DNA of 64,000 nucleotides from a candidate division WOR-3 bacterium (GCA_039801505.1 JBDRUV010000002.1:124001-188000), one strand, 5' to 3'. Counted from the first letter of the stretch, positions 14,065-23,663 are shown. Translations and numbers: made by a program. The notes: generated by a model not told the origin, from the sequence alone.

Positions 14065-14745
14065 GTGATTCCGGATAACTTCTTTTTAGGCATTACCACT
14101 ACCGAAAACGAAACCGGCCTTGCTTTAATCAGAAAAGATGAAATTTTATATCAACATTGCGAAACCTTCGAAGATAACCATGGCACAAGTCTTCATAATG
14201 AGACAATATTCTATCTTATTAAGTCCGCCTTTGATAAAGTCGGAATAACTGCCCGCGATCTATCAGGCATTGGAGTTGTTCTAGGTCCCGGCAAATTTAC
14301 CTCGCTGCGGGTTGGGCTGGCTTGTGCTAAAGGGCTAGCTTTGCCTTATGAAATCAAAATCAAGGGTTTTAATACTCTAGAAGCCTTAGCCTTCTCGGTC
14401 AGGGAAGTTATTTCTATCCCCCAGCCAATTATCGTTCCAATAGTTGATATTAAACGCGGCGAAGTGTACTATCAAATTTATCAGGGTACCCACGTAATGT
14501 CTGAACCGAAAATTATTCCTGCTGATAAGATTTCTGAGATTTTTCCTGAAAGATCAATTTTAGTTGGTAGCGGTGTGGCTCGTTATCGAGATCTAGTAAC
14601 AAAATCTACCCAACTCTCTTATACAATCTTTGACACGCACTATCCGTCACCTCGAGCAGTAGCTAAATACGCCCGAAAAGCAATTCTCTTAGGTCAATAC
14701 GACGAGCTAACCAACTTAACTCCGATCTACCTGCGACCTGTTTAA
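14065..14745 (+). CDS. tsaB: tRNA threonylcarbamoyladenosine synthesis protein TsaB
   Basis: A 226-residue TsaB, the partner of TsaD in making t6A37 in ANN-decoding tRNAs. The family hallmark GPGxFTxLRxG appears as GPGKFTSLRVG, and the C terminus PIYLRPV is typical. The N-terminal strand FLGITTTENETGLAL replaces the usual LAIDTS. The start is GTG 14065, 6 bp after the NYN gene. It belongs to the coaX-NYN-tsaB run. Confidence 0.9.
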   Translation: MIPDNFFLGITTTENETGLALIRKDEILYQHCETFEDNHGTSLHNETIFYLIKSAFDKVGITARDLSGIGVVLGPGKFTSLRVGLACAKGLALPYEIKIKGFNTLEALAFSVREVISIPQPIIVPIVDIKRGEVYYQIYQGTHVMSEPKIIPADKISEIFPERSILVGSGVARYRDLVTKSTQLSYTIFDTHYPSPRAVAKYARKAILLGQYDELTNLTPIYLRPV

Positions 14746-14832
14746 CTTTGTTCGAATCACCCATATCCATCAAAAGCCAGTACTAATCCCGTAAAGCCAC
14801 GCTTGATAATCCATTTTTATTAACCTAGCTCA

Positions 14833-14853
14833 TACCGTGTAGGGGACTGTACC
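14833..14853. repeat. Possible relic of the palindromic element
   Basis: TACCGTGTAGGGGACTGTAC plus C resembles the GACCGTATAGGGTACC end of the copy at 48291. It is too short and diverged to be certain. Confidence 0.35.
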
Positions 14854-14925
14854 ATCAATTTAAGCGAATAGTTTATAATGCCAAGATAACCAAAGACTTG
14901 GCCAAATTTTTCTGCGTTTGAAAAC

Positions 14926-14974
14926 GTTATTTATAAATAACATTTATCCGGTAGCTAATCCACGGTTATTAGCT
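14926..14974. promoter_or_regulatory. Two inverted repeats upstream of the aspS promoter
   Basis: A perfect 16-bp palindrome GTTATTTATAAATAAC lies at 14926-14941. An inverted repeat AGCTAAT...ATTAGCT (14953-14959 and 14968-14974) follows. Both lie within 70 bp upstream of the -35 box of aspS, so either could be an operator. No regulator is identifiable. Confidence 0.4.
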
Positions 14975-14994
14975 GGGACAATCATATTTTCTAT

Positions 14995-15023
14995 TTGACA
15001 ATGATTGGGTTTTTGGTTATGCT
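14995..15023 (+). promoter_or_regulatory. Promoter of aspS, leaderless
   Basis: TTGACA, 17-bp spacer, TATGCT at 15018-15023. The predicted start is 15030, the A of the aspS ATG. Confidence 0.85.
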
Positions 15024-15029
15024 TTTTAT

Positions 15030-16325
15030 ATGAATCGCGTGCTGGTGCGAGAAGTATCTCAGTATATCGGTCAAGAAGTAATGCTTAAGGGTTGGGTTCA
15101 TCAATTACGGCGATTAGGTAAGATTAATTTCTTACTTTTGCGTGACCGGAGCGGTATTATTCAGACAGTGATATTAGATCCAGCTATTGACCTTACTCAG
15201 CTAGATCAAGAAAGTGTTATTACCCTGTGGGGTGTGCCTAAGCGCGAGGCACAAGCGTCGGGTGGAATAGAGGTCGAGGTAAAGAAACTTGAGCTTATGG
15301 AAAAAGCCGAGTCACCTTTGCCGTTTGAGGTCAATCGACCGTTAGAATTATTAAATATCAAACTTGATACAATACTTGACCACCGTGCTTTGGCTTTGCG
15401 CCATCCCAAGATTAACGCGATATTTCGCGTGGAAGCTGAGCTAGTGCATGCTTTTCGGGAATTTTTACGCCAGGAGGACTTTTTAGAAATCCACACCTCG
15501 AAAATAATTTCTCAAGGCACGGAAGGTGGAACGAATCTCTTTCCGATTTTGTATTTTGAAACCAAGGCATATTTAGCTCAGAGTCCCCAGTTTTATAAAC
15601 AGATGATGGTGGGTGCTGGCTATGAGCGGGTCTTTGAGGTTGGATTTGTGTATCGGGCCGAGGATCACGCAACATCTCGCCATATTAATGAATATCTTAG
15701 TTTGGATTTAGAGATGGGTTTTATCGACTCGGAACAAGATGTTATCAACCTTGAAGTGAGACTACTGCGATATGTATTTGAGGCCTTGAAGAGAAACTGT
15801 GCATCAGAATTACAATTATACGGAGTGGAGCTACCGACAATAGAAAACATTCCTCAGATAAAATTTTGGGAAGTCCGAGAAATTTTACAGAAATATTACA
15901 AAAAAGAGTTACAAGTAGCTGATGATTTAGATCCAGAAGCCGAACGACTTTTATGCGATTATGCCCTAAAAGAATTTGGCTCGGAGTTTATTTTTGTCAC
16001 CAATTATCCAATCTCAGCTCGACCTTTCTATACGATGCCCTTTGATGAAACTTATAGTCGGGGTTTTGATTTACTATATAAAGGGATGGAGGTAACTACC
16101 GGTAGCCAGCGAATTCATAATTATCAAATGCTGGTTAATAATATGAACAAATTTGGCCTAAATCCTAAAGACTTTGAATTTTATTTAGAGATTTTCCGGT
16201 ATGGAATGCCACCGCACGGTGGTTTAGCCATTGGAGCTGAGCGATTAACGCAACAGATTTTAGGCCTAAAAAATATTCGGGAAGCTAGCCTTTTCCCTCG
16301 TGACCGGTATCGGTTAGTGCCATAA
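15030..16325 (+). CDS. aspS: Aspartyl-tRNA synthetase, archaeal type (probably non-discriminating)
   Basis: A 431-residue class IIb synthetase with the N-terminal OB-fold anticodon domain (VMLKGWVHQLRRLGKINF), motif 2 (FEVGFVYRAEDHATSRHINE) and motif 3 (GLAIGAERLTQQIL). The block TEGGTNLFPILYFETKAYL matches archaeal-type AspRS. It lacks the ~100-residue GAD insertion of ordinary bacterial AspRS, which explains the short length. Archaeal-type enzymes often charge both tRNA-Asp and tRNA-Asn, in which case the cell would need GatCAB. That is inference. AsnRS is the main alternative. A leaderless promoter precedes it, and the PBP gene follows after one base. Confidence 0.82.
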   Translation: MNRVLVREVSQYIGQEVMLKGWVHQLRRLGKINFLLLRDRSGIIQTVILDPAIDLTQLDQESVITLWGVPKREAQASGGIEVEVKKLELMEKAESPLPFEVNRPLELLNIKLDTILDHRALALRHPKINAIFRVEAELVHAFREFLRQEDFLEIHTSKIISQGTEGGTNLFPILYFETKAYLAQSPQFYKQMMVGAGYERVFEVGFVYRAEDHATSRHINEYLSLDLEMGFIDSEQDVINLEVRLLRYVFEALKRNCASELQLYGVELPTIENIPQIKFWEVREILQKYYKKELQVADDLDPEAERLLCDYALKEFGSEFIFVTNYPISARPFYTMPFDETYSRGFDLLYKGMEVTTGSQRIHNYQMLVNNMNKFGLNPKDFEFYLEIFRYGMPPHGGLAIGAERLTQQILGLKNIREASLFPRDRYRLVP

Positions 16326-16326
16326 A

Positions 16327-18402
16327 ATGGCAAGAAAACATAAATCGCGGATGAAAATTTTAGCTGTAATTATCTTATTAGTAGGAGTATTGTGCGGTCT
16401 TGGGATTTTTATGGTTGTTCGGGCTATGGCTAATTTACCAACAATTGAAGAGATCCGCGATTTTACGCCTCTGGTATCTACAAAAATCTTGGACTGTCAT
16501 GGTGAGTTAGTTGGGGAGTTTTATTACCAACGACGCACACCAGTGTCGTTATCAGAGGTTCCGAAATATCTTAAAGATGCCCTAATTGTTGTCGAAGATA
16601 AAAGATTTTATTCGCATCGGGGTATTGACTTTATTAGAATCTTTGGTGCCTTATTTTACAATCTGCGCTCTCTTAAGTTACGAGCCCAAGGTGCTAGCAC
16701 TATTACTCAACAACTTGCCCGCGCGATGTTTCTTTCATACGAAAAAAGTCTATCCCGGAAGTTTCGGGAAATACTTTTAGCCCTGGAATTAGAAAAGAAT
16801 TATTCTAAGGACGAGATTTTAGAGTTGTATTTAAACCTTGTATATTTTGGTAATGGGTTTTACGGCGTGGAAGCCGCAGCTCGTGGTTATTTTAATAAGC
16901 CGGTGAAAGAGCTTTCGTTAACTCAATGTGCTTTATTAGCCGCTCTACCCAAAGCCCCTAATTTCTATTCGCCATACAGTAATCCCCAGGGGGTTCTGAA
17001 ACGGCGCAATCTGTTTTTGAAGATGCTGTATAAGTATAAACGTATTACTAAAGAAGAGCTTGAGCAGGCATTAAATGAACCTTTAGGTGTTATACCCAAA
17101 AGAGGGCCGCGTAATTTAGCACCTTATTTTGTAGAAGAGATTCGAAAGTATTTAGTTAATAAATACGGCGAGGACTTTGTTTACACTTCCGGGGCAACTG
17201 TGTATTCGACCTTAGATTTAAACTTCCAGCGGGTAGCTAATCAGGTTGTTGAAAGCATTGTAAATAAGATTGAACTCGACTACCATTTACCCAATCGCAA
17301 AGAAAAGTTCGATGAACTGATAAAAAATGACTCAACTCGAAAACCTACTTATTTGCAAGGTGCTTTAATTGCGATTGATCCCAGCACCGGCTATATTAAA
17401 GCCATGGTCGGAGGGCGTGACTTCACTCATAGTCAATTTAACCGTGTTACTCAAGCTAAAAGACAAGCTGGTTCAGCCTTTAAACCTTTTGTATATGCTG
17501 TGGCCTTGATGAACGGATTTACTCCGGCTAGCCTAGCTGAAGACATGCCAATTAGCATTAGCATTCCCGGAGTAGGTATTTATGCGCCGGAGAATTTTGA
17601 CCGGAAATATTTAGGCAACATTACCCTACGAAAGGCCCTAGCCCTGTCGAGAAATGTCGTGGCAGTGCGTTTAATTTCTGAAGTAGGCCCTGAGGCAGTT
17701 GCCGGCTGTGCGCGGTCCCTAGGAATAAATAGTTCGCTTAAACCTTATTACTCTTTGGCCTTAGGCTCAAGCGAAGTCTCTCTTTTAGAGATGACCCAAG
17801 CTTTTTGTGCCTTTGCTAACGGCGGATCAAAAGTTACTCCAATTTATTTTACTAAAATTGTTGATGCGAACGGTAAAATTTTAGAAGAAGTTCGTCCTAC
17901 AATTGAGGTGGTTTTAGACAAAAAAATTGCGTATATTTTAACAAACATGTTAAAGAGCGTTATATACGAAGGTACAGCTACAGTGATTAGAAAATTAGGA
18001 TTTATTTATCCGGCTGCTGGCAAAACCGGCACGACAGATGATTTTACTGATACCTGGTTTATCGGATATACCCCGGATCTAACTTGTGGAGTTTGGGTAG
18101 GATATGACGAAAAGAAGACAATTTTTCATAATGCTACTGGTGGTGGGGTAGCTGCACCAATCTGGGCTACGTTTATGAAGGGCATTGAAGAACATCTAAG
18201 TGGCGAAGATTTTATCGAGCCGGACGGAATTATTCACTGCGAGGTTTGTAATTTTAGCGGCAAACTTAAAAGTCCTTATTGTCCTAAAACGCACGATGAA
18301 GTTTTTATTGCTGGTTCCGAACCACATGAGATCTGTTCTTTTCACAAACCCGGGCTTTTTTCTTTACCAAGCGATGAAGAGCAATACTTTGGTGACTTCT
18401 AA
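16327..18402 (+). CDS. Class A penicillin-binding protein (PBP1A-like)
   Basis: A 691-residue bifunctional peptidoglycan synthase. One N-terminal membrane anchor (about residues 9-35) is followed by a GT51 glycosyltransferase domain with the catalytic Glu90 in VVEDKRFYSHRG and the QGASTITQQLAR block. The transpeptidase domain carries SAFK (Ser383), SRN (441-443) and KTGT (566-568). The last ~70 residues hold four cysteines (CEVCNFSGKL...PYCP...EIC), a possible metal site. The gene starts one base after the aspS stop. The downstream glycosylase gene probably begins within its last codons. Confidence 0.95.
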   Translation: MARKHKSRMKILAVIILLVGVLCGLGIFMVVRAMANLPTIEEIRDFTPLVSTKILDCHGELVGEFYYQRRTPVSLSEVPKYLKDALIVVEDKRFYSHRGIDFIRIFGALFYNLRSLKLRAQGASTITQQLARAMFLSYEKSLSRKFREILLALELEKNYSKDEILELYLNLVYFGNGFYGVEAAARGYFNKPVKELSLTQCALLAALPKAPNFYSPYSNPQGVLKRRNLFLKMLYKYKRITKEELEQALNEPLGVIPKRGPRNLAPYFVEEIRKYLVNKYGEDFVYTSGATVYSTLDLNFQRVANQVVESIVNKIELDYHLPNRKEKFDELIKNDSTRKPTYLQGALIAIDPSTGYIKAMVGGRDFTHSQFNRVTQAKRQAGSAFKPFVYAVALMNGFTPASLAEDMPISISIPGVGIYAPENFDRKYLGNITLRKALALSRNVVAVRLISEVGPEAVAGCARSLGINSSLKPYYSLALGSSEVSLLEMTQAFCAFANGGSKVTPIYFTKIVDANGKILEEVRPTIEVVLDKKIAYILTNMLKSVIYEGTATVIRKLGFIYPAAGKTGTTDDFTDTWFIGYTPDLTCGVWVGYDEKKTIFHNATGGGVAAPIWATFMKGIEEHLSGEDFIEPDGIIHCEVCNFSGKLKSPYCPKTHDEVFIAGSEPHEICSFHKPGLFSLPSDEEQYFGDF

Positions 18403-19096
18403 ATCTTTTCCGATACCTGAAATTTATTTGTTATTTAAAATATTGTATGACTATTATGGACCACAACATTGGTGGCCAGCCGAAAATGCCCTTGAAGTTA
18501 TTGTAGGTGCCGTATTGACTCAGAACACAAACTGGCAAAATGTCACTACAGCAATTGCTAATTTAAAAAAAGCCGGACTGATTTCGGTTGCTAAGTTGAA
18601 AACCATCCCGTTAGAAAAGCTCCAAAAACACATAAAGCCAGCGGGTTTTTACAGAATTAAGGCCCAAAGATTAAAAGCAGTTATCGATTATCTTTATACG
18701 AGCTGTGGGGGTAATATCGACAAATTAAAAAATAGGCGCTTAACAGTATTACGAAAAGAACTATTAAAAGTTTATGGGATCGGCGAAGAAACTGCTGATT
18801 CGATACTCCTCTACGCATTAGAAAAACCGATCTTTGTTGTTGATGCCTATACGCGCCGAATTCTCCTGCGTCATTCTTTAATCAAGGCAAATTGGCGGTA
18901 TTCGCAAATTCAAAGACTATTCATGGAAAACCTACCACCATCAGTAGAAATATATAATGAATATCACGCCTTATTAGTTAAGGTTGGAAAACAATTTTGC
19001 CGAACACAGCCTTATTGTAGTGATTGTCCCGTAATGAATTTAAAGGCCATGAGGATTAATTATCAATCAAAGCACTTAAATAGCTTGAAATTATAA
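18374..19096 (+). CDS. EndoIII-like HhH-GPD DNA glycosylase (MagIII-like)
   Basis: About 240 residues of the endonuclease III superfamily, which removes damaged bases from DNA. The helix-hairpin-helix KVYGIGEETADSILLY is followed by the catalytic Asp in FVVDAYTRRIL. The lysine that gives EndoIII its lyase activity is Glu in GIGEETA, as expected for a monofunctional glycosylase of the MagIII/EndoIII-related group. The C-terminal cluster has only three cysteines (CRTQPYCSDCP), with Lys where a fourth would be, so a [4Fe-4S] cluster is doubtful. The start is uncertain: ATG 18374 and GTG 18392 both overlap the PBP end. Confidence 0.8.
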   Translation: MKSNTLVTSKSFPIPEIYLLFKILYDYYGPQHWWPAENALEVIVGAVLTQNTNWQNVTTAIANLKKAGLISVAKLKTIPLEKLQKHIKPAGFYRIKAQRLKAVIDYLYTSCGGNIDKLKNRRLTVLRKELLKVYGIGEETADSILLYALEKPIFVVDAYTRRILLRHSLIKANWRYSQIQRLFMENLPPSVEIYNEYHALLVKVGKQFCRTQPYCSDCPVMNLKAMRINYQSKHLNSLKL

Positions 19097-19119
19097 ACAA
19101 TTTAGCAAGTTGATACTTA

Positions 19120-21327
19120 ATGGCATTCACAGTTGTCTGGCTATTAATTGGTTTTTCGGTAACCCAAGACAGTGCTTATAAAATTGTAAATTATAAAGCC
19201 AAAACAATAATTTATTATCCCTGCGATGAGAAGGTTATCTTATTAGATTCAGCTATAGTTAATTATGGTGAACTCACAGTTAGTGCTGATTCTATTGAAT
19301 ACGAAATTAGCAAGAAAAAGCTAAGGGCATATAAAAATGTTCGCTTTACTACAGCAACCGACATTATTTACGGTCAAGCTCTGTTTTATAATGTTGCCAC
19401 AAAAAAAGGACACATGGTAAATGCCGAGACAAAATTAGAAAACGGCATTGTACGTGGAAAAAATGTTTGGTTGGTAAAAGCGAAAACTCTTCATATTCGT
19501 GATGGTTATTATACTACTTGTGATCACGAACCACCTCATTATTATTTTTATAGTCCCAAATCTAAAGTACTTGTTGACAATACCGCATTTGCCCAACCAG
19601 TGGTTCTGAAGATTTTTGGTATCCCATGTGCAATGGCACCTTTTTGGTTTTTTCCGGTAAGTAGGCAGCGAAAATCCGGCCTTCTGCCCTTTAAGTTTGG
19701 TCAATCGAAATCAGAAGGTCGATATGCCAAAGGTGTTGCTTATTACTTAGTACTAAACGATTATTCAGATATTACCTTCAGCTGTGATATTTTAGAAAAA
19801 AAAGGCATCCAACCTAAAATTGAATTGATTTATTTGGTAACCCCTTTGGCCTCGGGTCAGATGTTTTTGTCATACATTCGTGAGCTTGATAGTAAGCGGG
19901 AGCGTTATAGTATTAATGCAAAACACCGATCAATTTTTTTACTAAATTCAGAACTTAATAGCTATATTGATTTCCAAAGCGACGAGAACTACTTGCCAGA
20001 TTATCCGGAAAATCGTGCTCAATGGTTAAAAAAAGAATTATACTCCCAGATTACTTTGACTCGCGAGATAAAAAAGATCGGCCGATTTAGTTTAAGAGGG
20101 GAACGAAAAGATGATTTTAGAAATCGGAGTACCAATTGGAAACTGCCCAGTTTTTCATTTAACTTTTATCGATTACCATTAACTAGAACCTGGAATTTAA
20201 GTCCCGGGATAGGTTATCTACGCACCAAAAACACAAGTTATCTTAATAGTTTCAAACGCATTTACCAAACTAATACTTGGACAGTACGATTTAATCTAGC
20301 AAATCCTCATACTTTTCTTGGCAATTTTGAATTGCCTATAAATTTTAGTTTTGGCCGAGTTAGTGATTATTATAAAGATAGCCTAATTGTAGGCTATTAT
20401 AAACTGCAAGTTTCTTCTGGATTTAGTTTTACCCAAACAATTTTGCAGTCACTTTTTCTGTCGCAAGCGTTGGATTACAACCAGGACATAATATATTATA
20501 AAAATGATAGCACCTTGTTGAACGCTTTATTAGGGTTAAATTTGAACTTTGGCAGTAATTTTTATCGGCTTTTTGGTATATCCTTGGGGGAGCTAAAAAA
20601 CGTACTTCATCGAATGACCCCAACGATTAATATAAATTATAGTCCATATATGGCCAATTATCGCTATTTATTTTATCCCAAGTTCGATACTCCGCCAAAT
20701 ACCGCAAGGATAAATTTTTCTCTAAATAATTTTCTCGAAGGCAAGTTTGAAACCACTAATGCTAAACGTGAGCTTGCAACAATTGATTTTAACAGTAGTT
20801 ATGATTTTCTATCTAGAGGTTTTGCCCCTTTCAATGTAATTAGCGATCTGTATTGGATCTCTCGCCCGTACACCCAATTATTTACAAATGTTAATCTTAG
20901 CTTTCCAGCAACCGGAAAATTTAACCTAGGCCACCTAAACCTAAATATTAATACTAACTTTAACCTGGAATTCTTAAAAAAAGATTCTACTAACCACCTT
21001 GAACGTGGTTTTAAACTTAATATCAATCATTACTTTAGTACCTCGGTAGAAGAGAGTTTTTTAAGTACCAATAATATGATTAATCTTACCGCATCGATTA
21101 TCCCTAAGGGTTTTAGGATTGATTTTACTACCGGTATAAATTTTAAGGAACGAACTAAAGTTACAAACTATAATATTACGATTTGGAAAGACCTACACTG
21201 TTGGGAAGCAATTATGGAAATTAACCGATTTGGGGCTATCTGGTCATATGATTTCAAGATTCGAATTAAGAAGATTCCCGACGTTTCGTTTAGTAAAGGA
21301 ATGTTAGATTTTATACTGCCATTTTAA
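19120..21327 (+). CDS. lptD: LptD/OstA-like outer-membrane LPS assembly protein
   Basis: 735 residues. After a short hydrophobic N terminus (MAFTVVWLLIGFSV) there is an OstA/LptA-like N-terminal domain (about residues 25-180), with repeated YxNVRFTTATDIIYGQAL-type strands and the DGYYTTCDHEPPHYYF block typical of LptD. A long C-terminal region of alternating aromatic strands follows, compatible with the LptD beta-barrel. It implies lipopolysaccharide or a related glycolipid in the outer leaflet. No ribosome-binding site is obvious. It sits 23 bp after the glycosylase gene and 3 bp before maf. Confidence 0.83.
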   Translation: MAFTVVWLLIGFSVTQDSAYKIVNYKAKTIIYYPCDEKVILLDSAIVNYGELTVSADSIEYEISKKKLRAYKNVRFTTATDIIYGQALFYNVATKKGHMVNAETKLENGIVRGKNVWLVKAKTLHIRDGYYTTCDHEPPHYYFYSPKSKVLVDNTAFAQPVVLKIFGIPCAMAPFWFFPVSRQRKSGLLPFKFGQSKSEGRYAKGVAYYLVLNDYSDITFSCDILEKKGIQPKIELIYLVTPLASGQMFLSYIRELDSKRERYSINAKHRSIFLLNSELNSYIDFQSDENYLPDYPENRAQWLKKELYSQITLTREIKKIGRFSLRGERKDDFRNRSTNWKLPSFSFNFYRLPLTRTWNLSPGIGYLRTKNTSYLNSFKRIYQTNTWTVRFNLANPHTFLGNFELPINFSFGRVSDYYKDSLIVGYYKLQVSSGFSFTQTILQSLFLSQALDYNQDIIYYKNDSTLLNALLGLNLNFGSNFYRLFGISLGELKNVLHRMTPTININYSPYMANYRYLFYPKFDTPPNTARINFSLNNFLEGKFETTNAKRELATIDFNSSYDFLSRGFAPFNVISDLYWISRPYTQLFTNVNLSFPATGKFNLGHLNLNINTNFNLEFLKKDSTNHLERGFKLNINHYFSTSVEESFLSTNNMINLTASIIPKGFRIDFTTGINFKERTKVTNYNITIWKDLHCWEAIMEINRFGAIWSYDFKIRIKKIPDVSFSKGMLDFILPF

Positions 21328-21330
21328 TTC

Positions 21331-21909
21331 ATGAGAAAAAGGAGAATAATTTTAGCGTCAAGTTCTCCCCGACGGCGCAAACTGCTTTCGATGCTTGGCA
21401 TTAAATTTTTTGTAATAGCCCCAGATGTTTCTGAAGAACATTACAAATCGTTAAGTCCTAAAACGCTGGCCTTAAAACTAGCCGAAAAAAAAGTTCAAGC
21501 GGTAGCGTCAAAAATTAAGACGGGGATAGTCATCGGGGTCGATACCTTGGTTATTATTGATAATAAGGTTTTAGGTAAACCGAATTCTCGTCAAGAAGCC
21601 CGAGAGATGCTTAAGCTATTAAATAATAATACACATCAAGTAATTTCTGGATTAGTCGTTTTAGTCTTACCGGAAAAGAAGCTTATTAAAACTACTGAGC
21701 TCACTAAGGTTACTTTCCGTAAACTTTCATCCCGCGAGATTAAAGATTATTTAAATACCCAAGAACCATATGATAAAGCCGGTGCCTACGGAATTCAGGG
21801 TCAAGGCGGCAGATTTGTAAAACAAATTGATGGTTGTTACTACAATGTTGTCGGTTTACCACTTACTAAGTTGATAAGAATTCTTAAAAAATTTGGTGTT
21901 TTTCAATAA
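21331..21909 (+). CDS. maf: Maf-family nucleoside triphosphate pyrophosphatase
   Basis: A 192-residue Maf/Ham1-fold house-cleaning pyrophosphatase that hydrolyses dTTP/UTP or modified nucleotides. Signatures are ILASSSPRRRKLL at the N terminus, GVDTLVIIDNKVLGKP, and YDKAGAYGIQGQGG. It follows lptD by 3 bp and ends the plus-strand run, facing the HEAT-repeat gene. Confidence 0.93.
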   Translation: MRKRRIILASSSPRRRKLLSMLGIKFFVIAPDVSEEHYKSLSPKTLALKLAEKKVQAVASKIKTGIVIGVDTLVIIDNKVLGKPNSRQEAREMLKLLNNNTHQVISGLVVLVLPEKKLIKTTELTKVTFRKLSSREIKDYLNTQEPYDKAGAYGIQGQGGRFVKQIDGCYYNVVGLPLTKLIRILKKFGVFQ

Positions 21910-21931
21910 AACAAATTTTGGGGCTTAACCT

Positions 21932-23539
21932 TTATGGACGGCTCTGCCAAAGTTCTTCGGTAAGATGTTTTAAGGCTCTTTTTGCTTCCACGCGCACTTC
22001 TTTTGATTCTTTACCAAATGGCCACCCTCGAGATAATTGTTTTAATAGTGGTATTGCTTCAAAATAATTTAATTGCTTGAGAGTCTGGATTGCGCTGATT
22101 TTTTCGGCATCCGACCCCTGGGTTAAAAATTTTAGTAAATGCTGTCCTGCTGATTTTTCACCCATGTCCATTAAAGCTCGGATTGCAGCTAGTCGCACTA
22201 TTTCCTCATTGTCTTGGAGAGCACTTAAAATTGCATCAAGATGCAGAAGTAGCTTTAATTTTCCTAAAGCTCGAACAGCTGCACTTCGAACCAAAGTGTC
22301 GCGGTCAAATAAACATTTTTCTACTAAAAGATTGGCAATTTCGGGATGGCGAAAATTGCTTAGTGCTTCACAAAGGATGCGCCGGACCCAATCCCTCGGG
22401 TCATTTAGTCTTTCTTTAATTATCGGCAATAGTTCAGGTGCTCCAACCTTGCTAATAATTTCAATGATTTTCAGTTGAGTTTCAGTTTGGGTATTCGGTA
22501 AAAGTTCTATTAATACCCTAGCGGCATCCGAACCAAGAAATTCTAAAACTTCTTTAGCAGTATCAGCGATTTGGGCATTAGGATTTTCTAACTCCTGAGT
22601 TAAAAATTTGATCGCTTCTTCAGTTTTAGTTTTACCCAATGCCCAAAGGGCACTGTGTCGGACTTCAAGATCAGCATCATTAGCAAGCTGTAAAAGACGG
22701 GTTACAGCTATCGGATCTTTAAGTTCACTCAAGATTTTAACGGCCAATTGCCGAATTCTGGGATTGTAATGATGAGTCAACTCTAAGGCCGGGAAAACTA
22801 TGACTTTGCCGTAGCGGGCCAGTTCGGTAATTATTTGATTATGCTGGTCGATATCTTCAGTGTCAAAATATTTTTCATAGGCCTTAATAGTTGCATTACC
22901 AATAGCTTTTAGGGCCCATAATGCTTGTCTGCGAACTTCTTCGTGGGTATCGTTCAGGCTTAATTCCCATAGATATTCACCAGCCCGGGGTTCCTTAAGC
23001 ATGGCCAGGGTTTCAATCGCGGCTAGTCGGACTTCGGGCTCCGGGTCGGAAAGCGATTTAATAATCTGGTCGGTATACTCTCGGTCTTCAAAGTAACCCA
23101 AAGCCTTAAGGGTTGCGACTCGGACCTCAGGTGTTCGGTCAAAGATAAAGTCCCGAATATAATCTAGACTCCAGGGATCTTTTATATAGCCGAGAACTTC
23201 AATGGCCGATGCTCGGATCTCTGGCGATTCGATTAGTAAATTTACTAACTCGGCACTGATGGTTTGATTGCCAACTTCCTTAAGGAGTTTAACTAGTTCA
23301 ATGCGAATTTTGCGATTTGGGTGTGTAAGTTTTTTGACTATTAGTGATAGGGCGTTGGGGGCAATTTCTTTGATTTTTCTACGCAGTTCTTCTAAAATTA
23401 GTTGGTCCTCGGTAATTAGGGCTTCAATTAAAGTCTCTAAAGCTGTGGTCATATCTAGCTTTTTAAGTGCGGCAAATGCTCGATGGCGAATATTAGCGTC
23501 AGAGCTAATCAAATTATTCACTAGAGTATTATCTATCAT
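21932..23539 (-). CDS. HEAT-repeat protein
   Basis: 535 residues made almost wholly of ~31-residue HEAT/PBS-lyase-type repeats, with patterns such as PEVRVATLKALGYF, PEPEVRLAAIETLAML and TLVRSAAVRALGKL. It forms an alpha-solenoid for protein-protein contact. There is no signal peptide and no enzymatic domain. The start is ATG 23539, 7 bases after a GGAG site; a TTG four codons upstream would overlap that site. It has its own promoter and shares a divergent control region with the PAS histidine kinase, so the two may act together. That link is inference. Confidence 0.85.
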   Translation of the reverse strand: MIDNTLVNNLISSDANIRHRAFAALKKLDMTTALETLIEALITEDQLILEELRRKIKEIAPNALSLIVKKLTHPNRKIRIELVKLLKEVGNQTISAELVNLLIESPEIRASAIEVLGYIKDPWSLDYIRDFIFDRTPEVRVATLKALGYFEDREYTDQIIKSLSDPEPEVRLAAIETLAMLKEPRAGEYLWELSLNDTHEEVRRQALWALKAIGNATIKAYEKYFDTEDIDQHNQIITELARYGKVIVFPALELTHHYNPRIRQLAVKILSELKDPIAVTRLLQLANDADLEVRHSALWALGKTKTEEAIKFLTQELENPNAQIADTAKEVLEFLGSDAARVLIELLPNTQTETQLKIIEIISKVGAPELLPIIKERLNDPRDWVRRILCEALSNFRHPEIANLLVEKCLFDRDTLVRSAAVRALGKLKLLLHLDAILSALQDNEEIVRLAAIRALMDMGEKSAGQHLLKFLTQGSDAEKISAIQTLKQLNYFEAIPLLKQLSRGWPFGKESKEVRVEAKRALKHLTEELWQSRP

Positions 23540-23635
23540 TATGTTCTCCAACTTCTTAATGTTTGGGAATTTTGTGGCGGTAATTATTATCGCTTATTAA
23601 TTTTTGCTAAAAATAATTTCACGTGTATTTAAGAC

Positions 23636-23663
23636 ATTATAGTAAGCAATAAAATTTTGTCAA
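23636..23663 (-). promoter_or_regulatory. Promoter of the HEAT-repeat gene
   Basis: Minus strand: TTGACA, 16-bp spacer, TATAAT. The predicted start is about 23629, giving a leader of about 90 nt that ends in a GGAG ribosome-binding site. Confidence 0.8.

Noticed and set aside
14746-15029. A small RNA gene in the tsaB-aspS gap
   Set aside because: Only isolated inverted repeats are present; no promoter-plus-terminator pair bounds a transcript.
19085-19120. A leaderless promoter for lptD (TTGAAA ... GATACT)
   Set aside because: The spacing between boxes is over 20 bp and the predicted start falls after the ATG, unlike the ten good cases.
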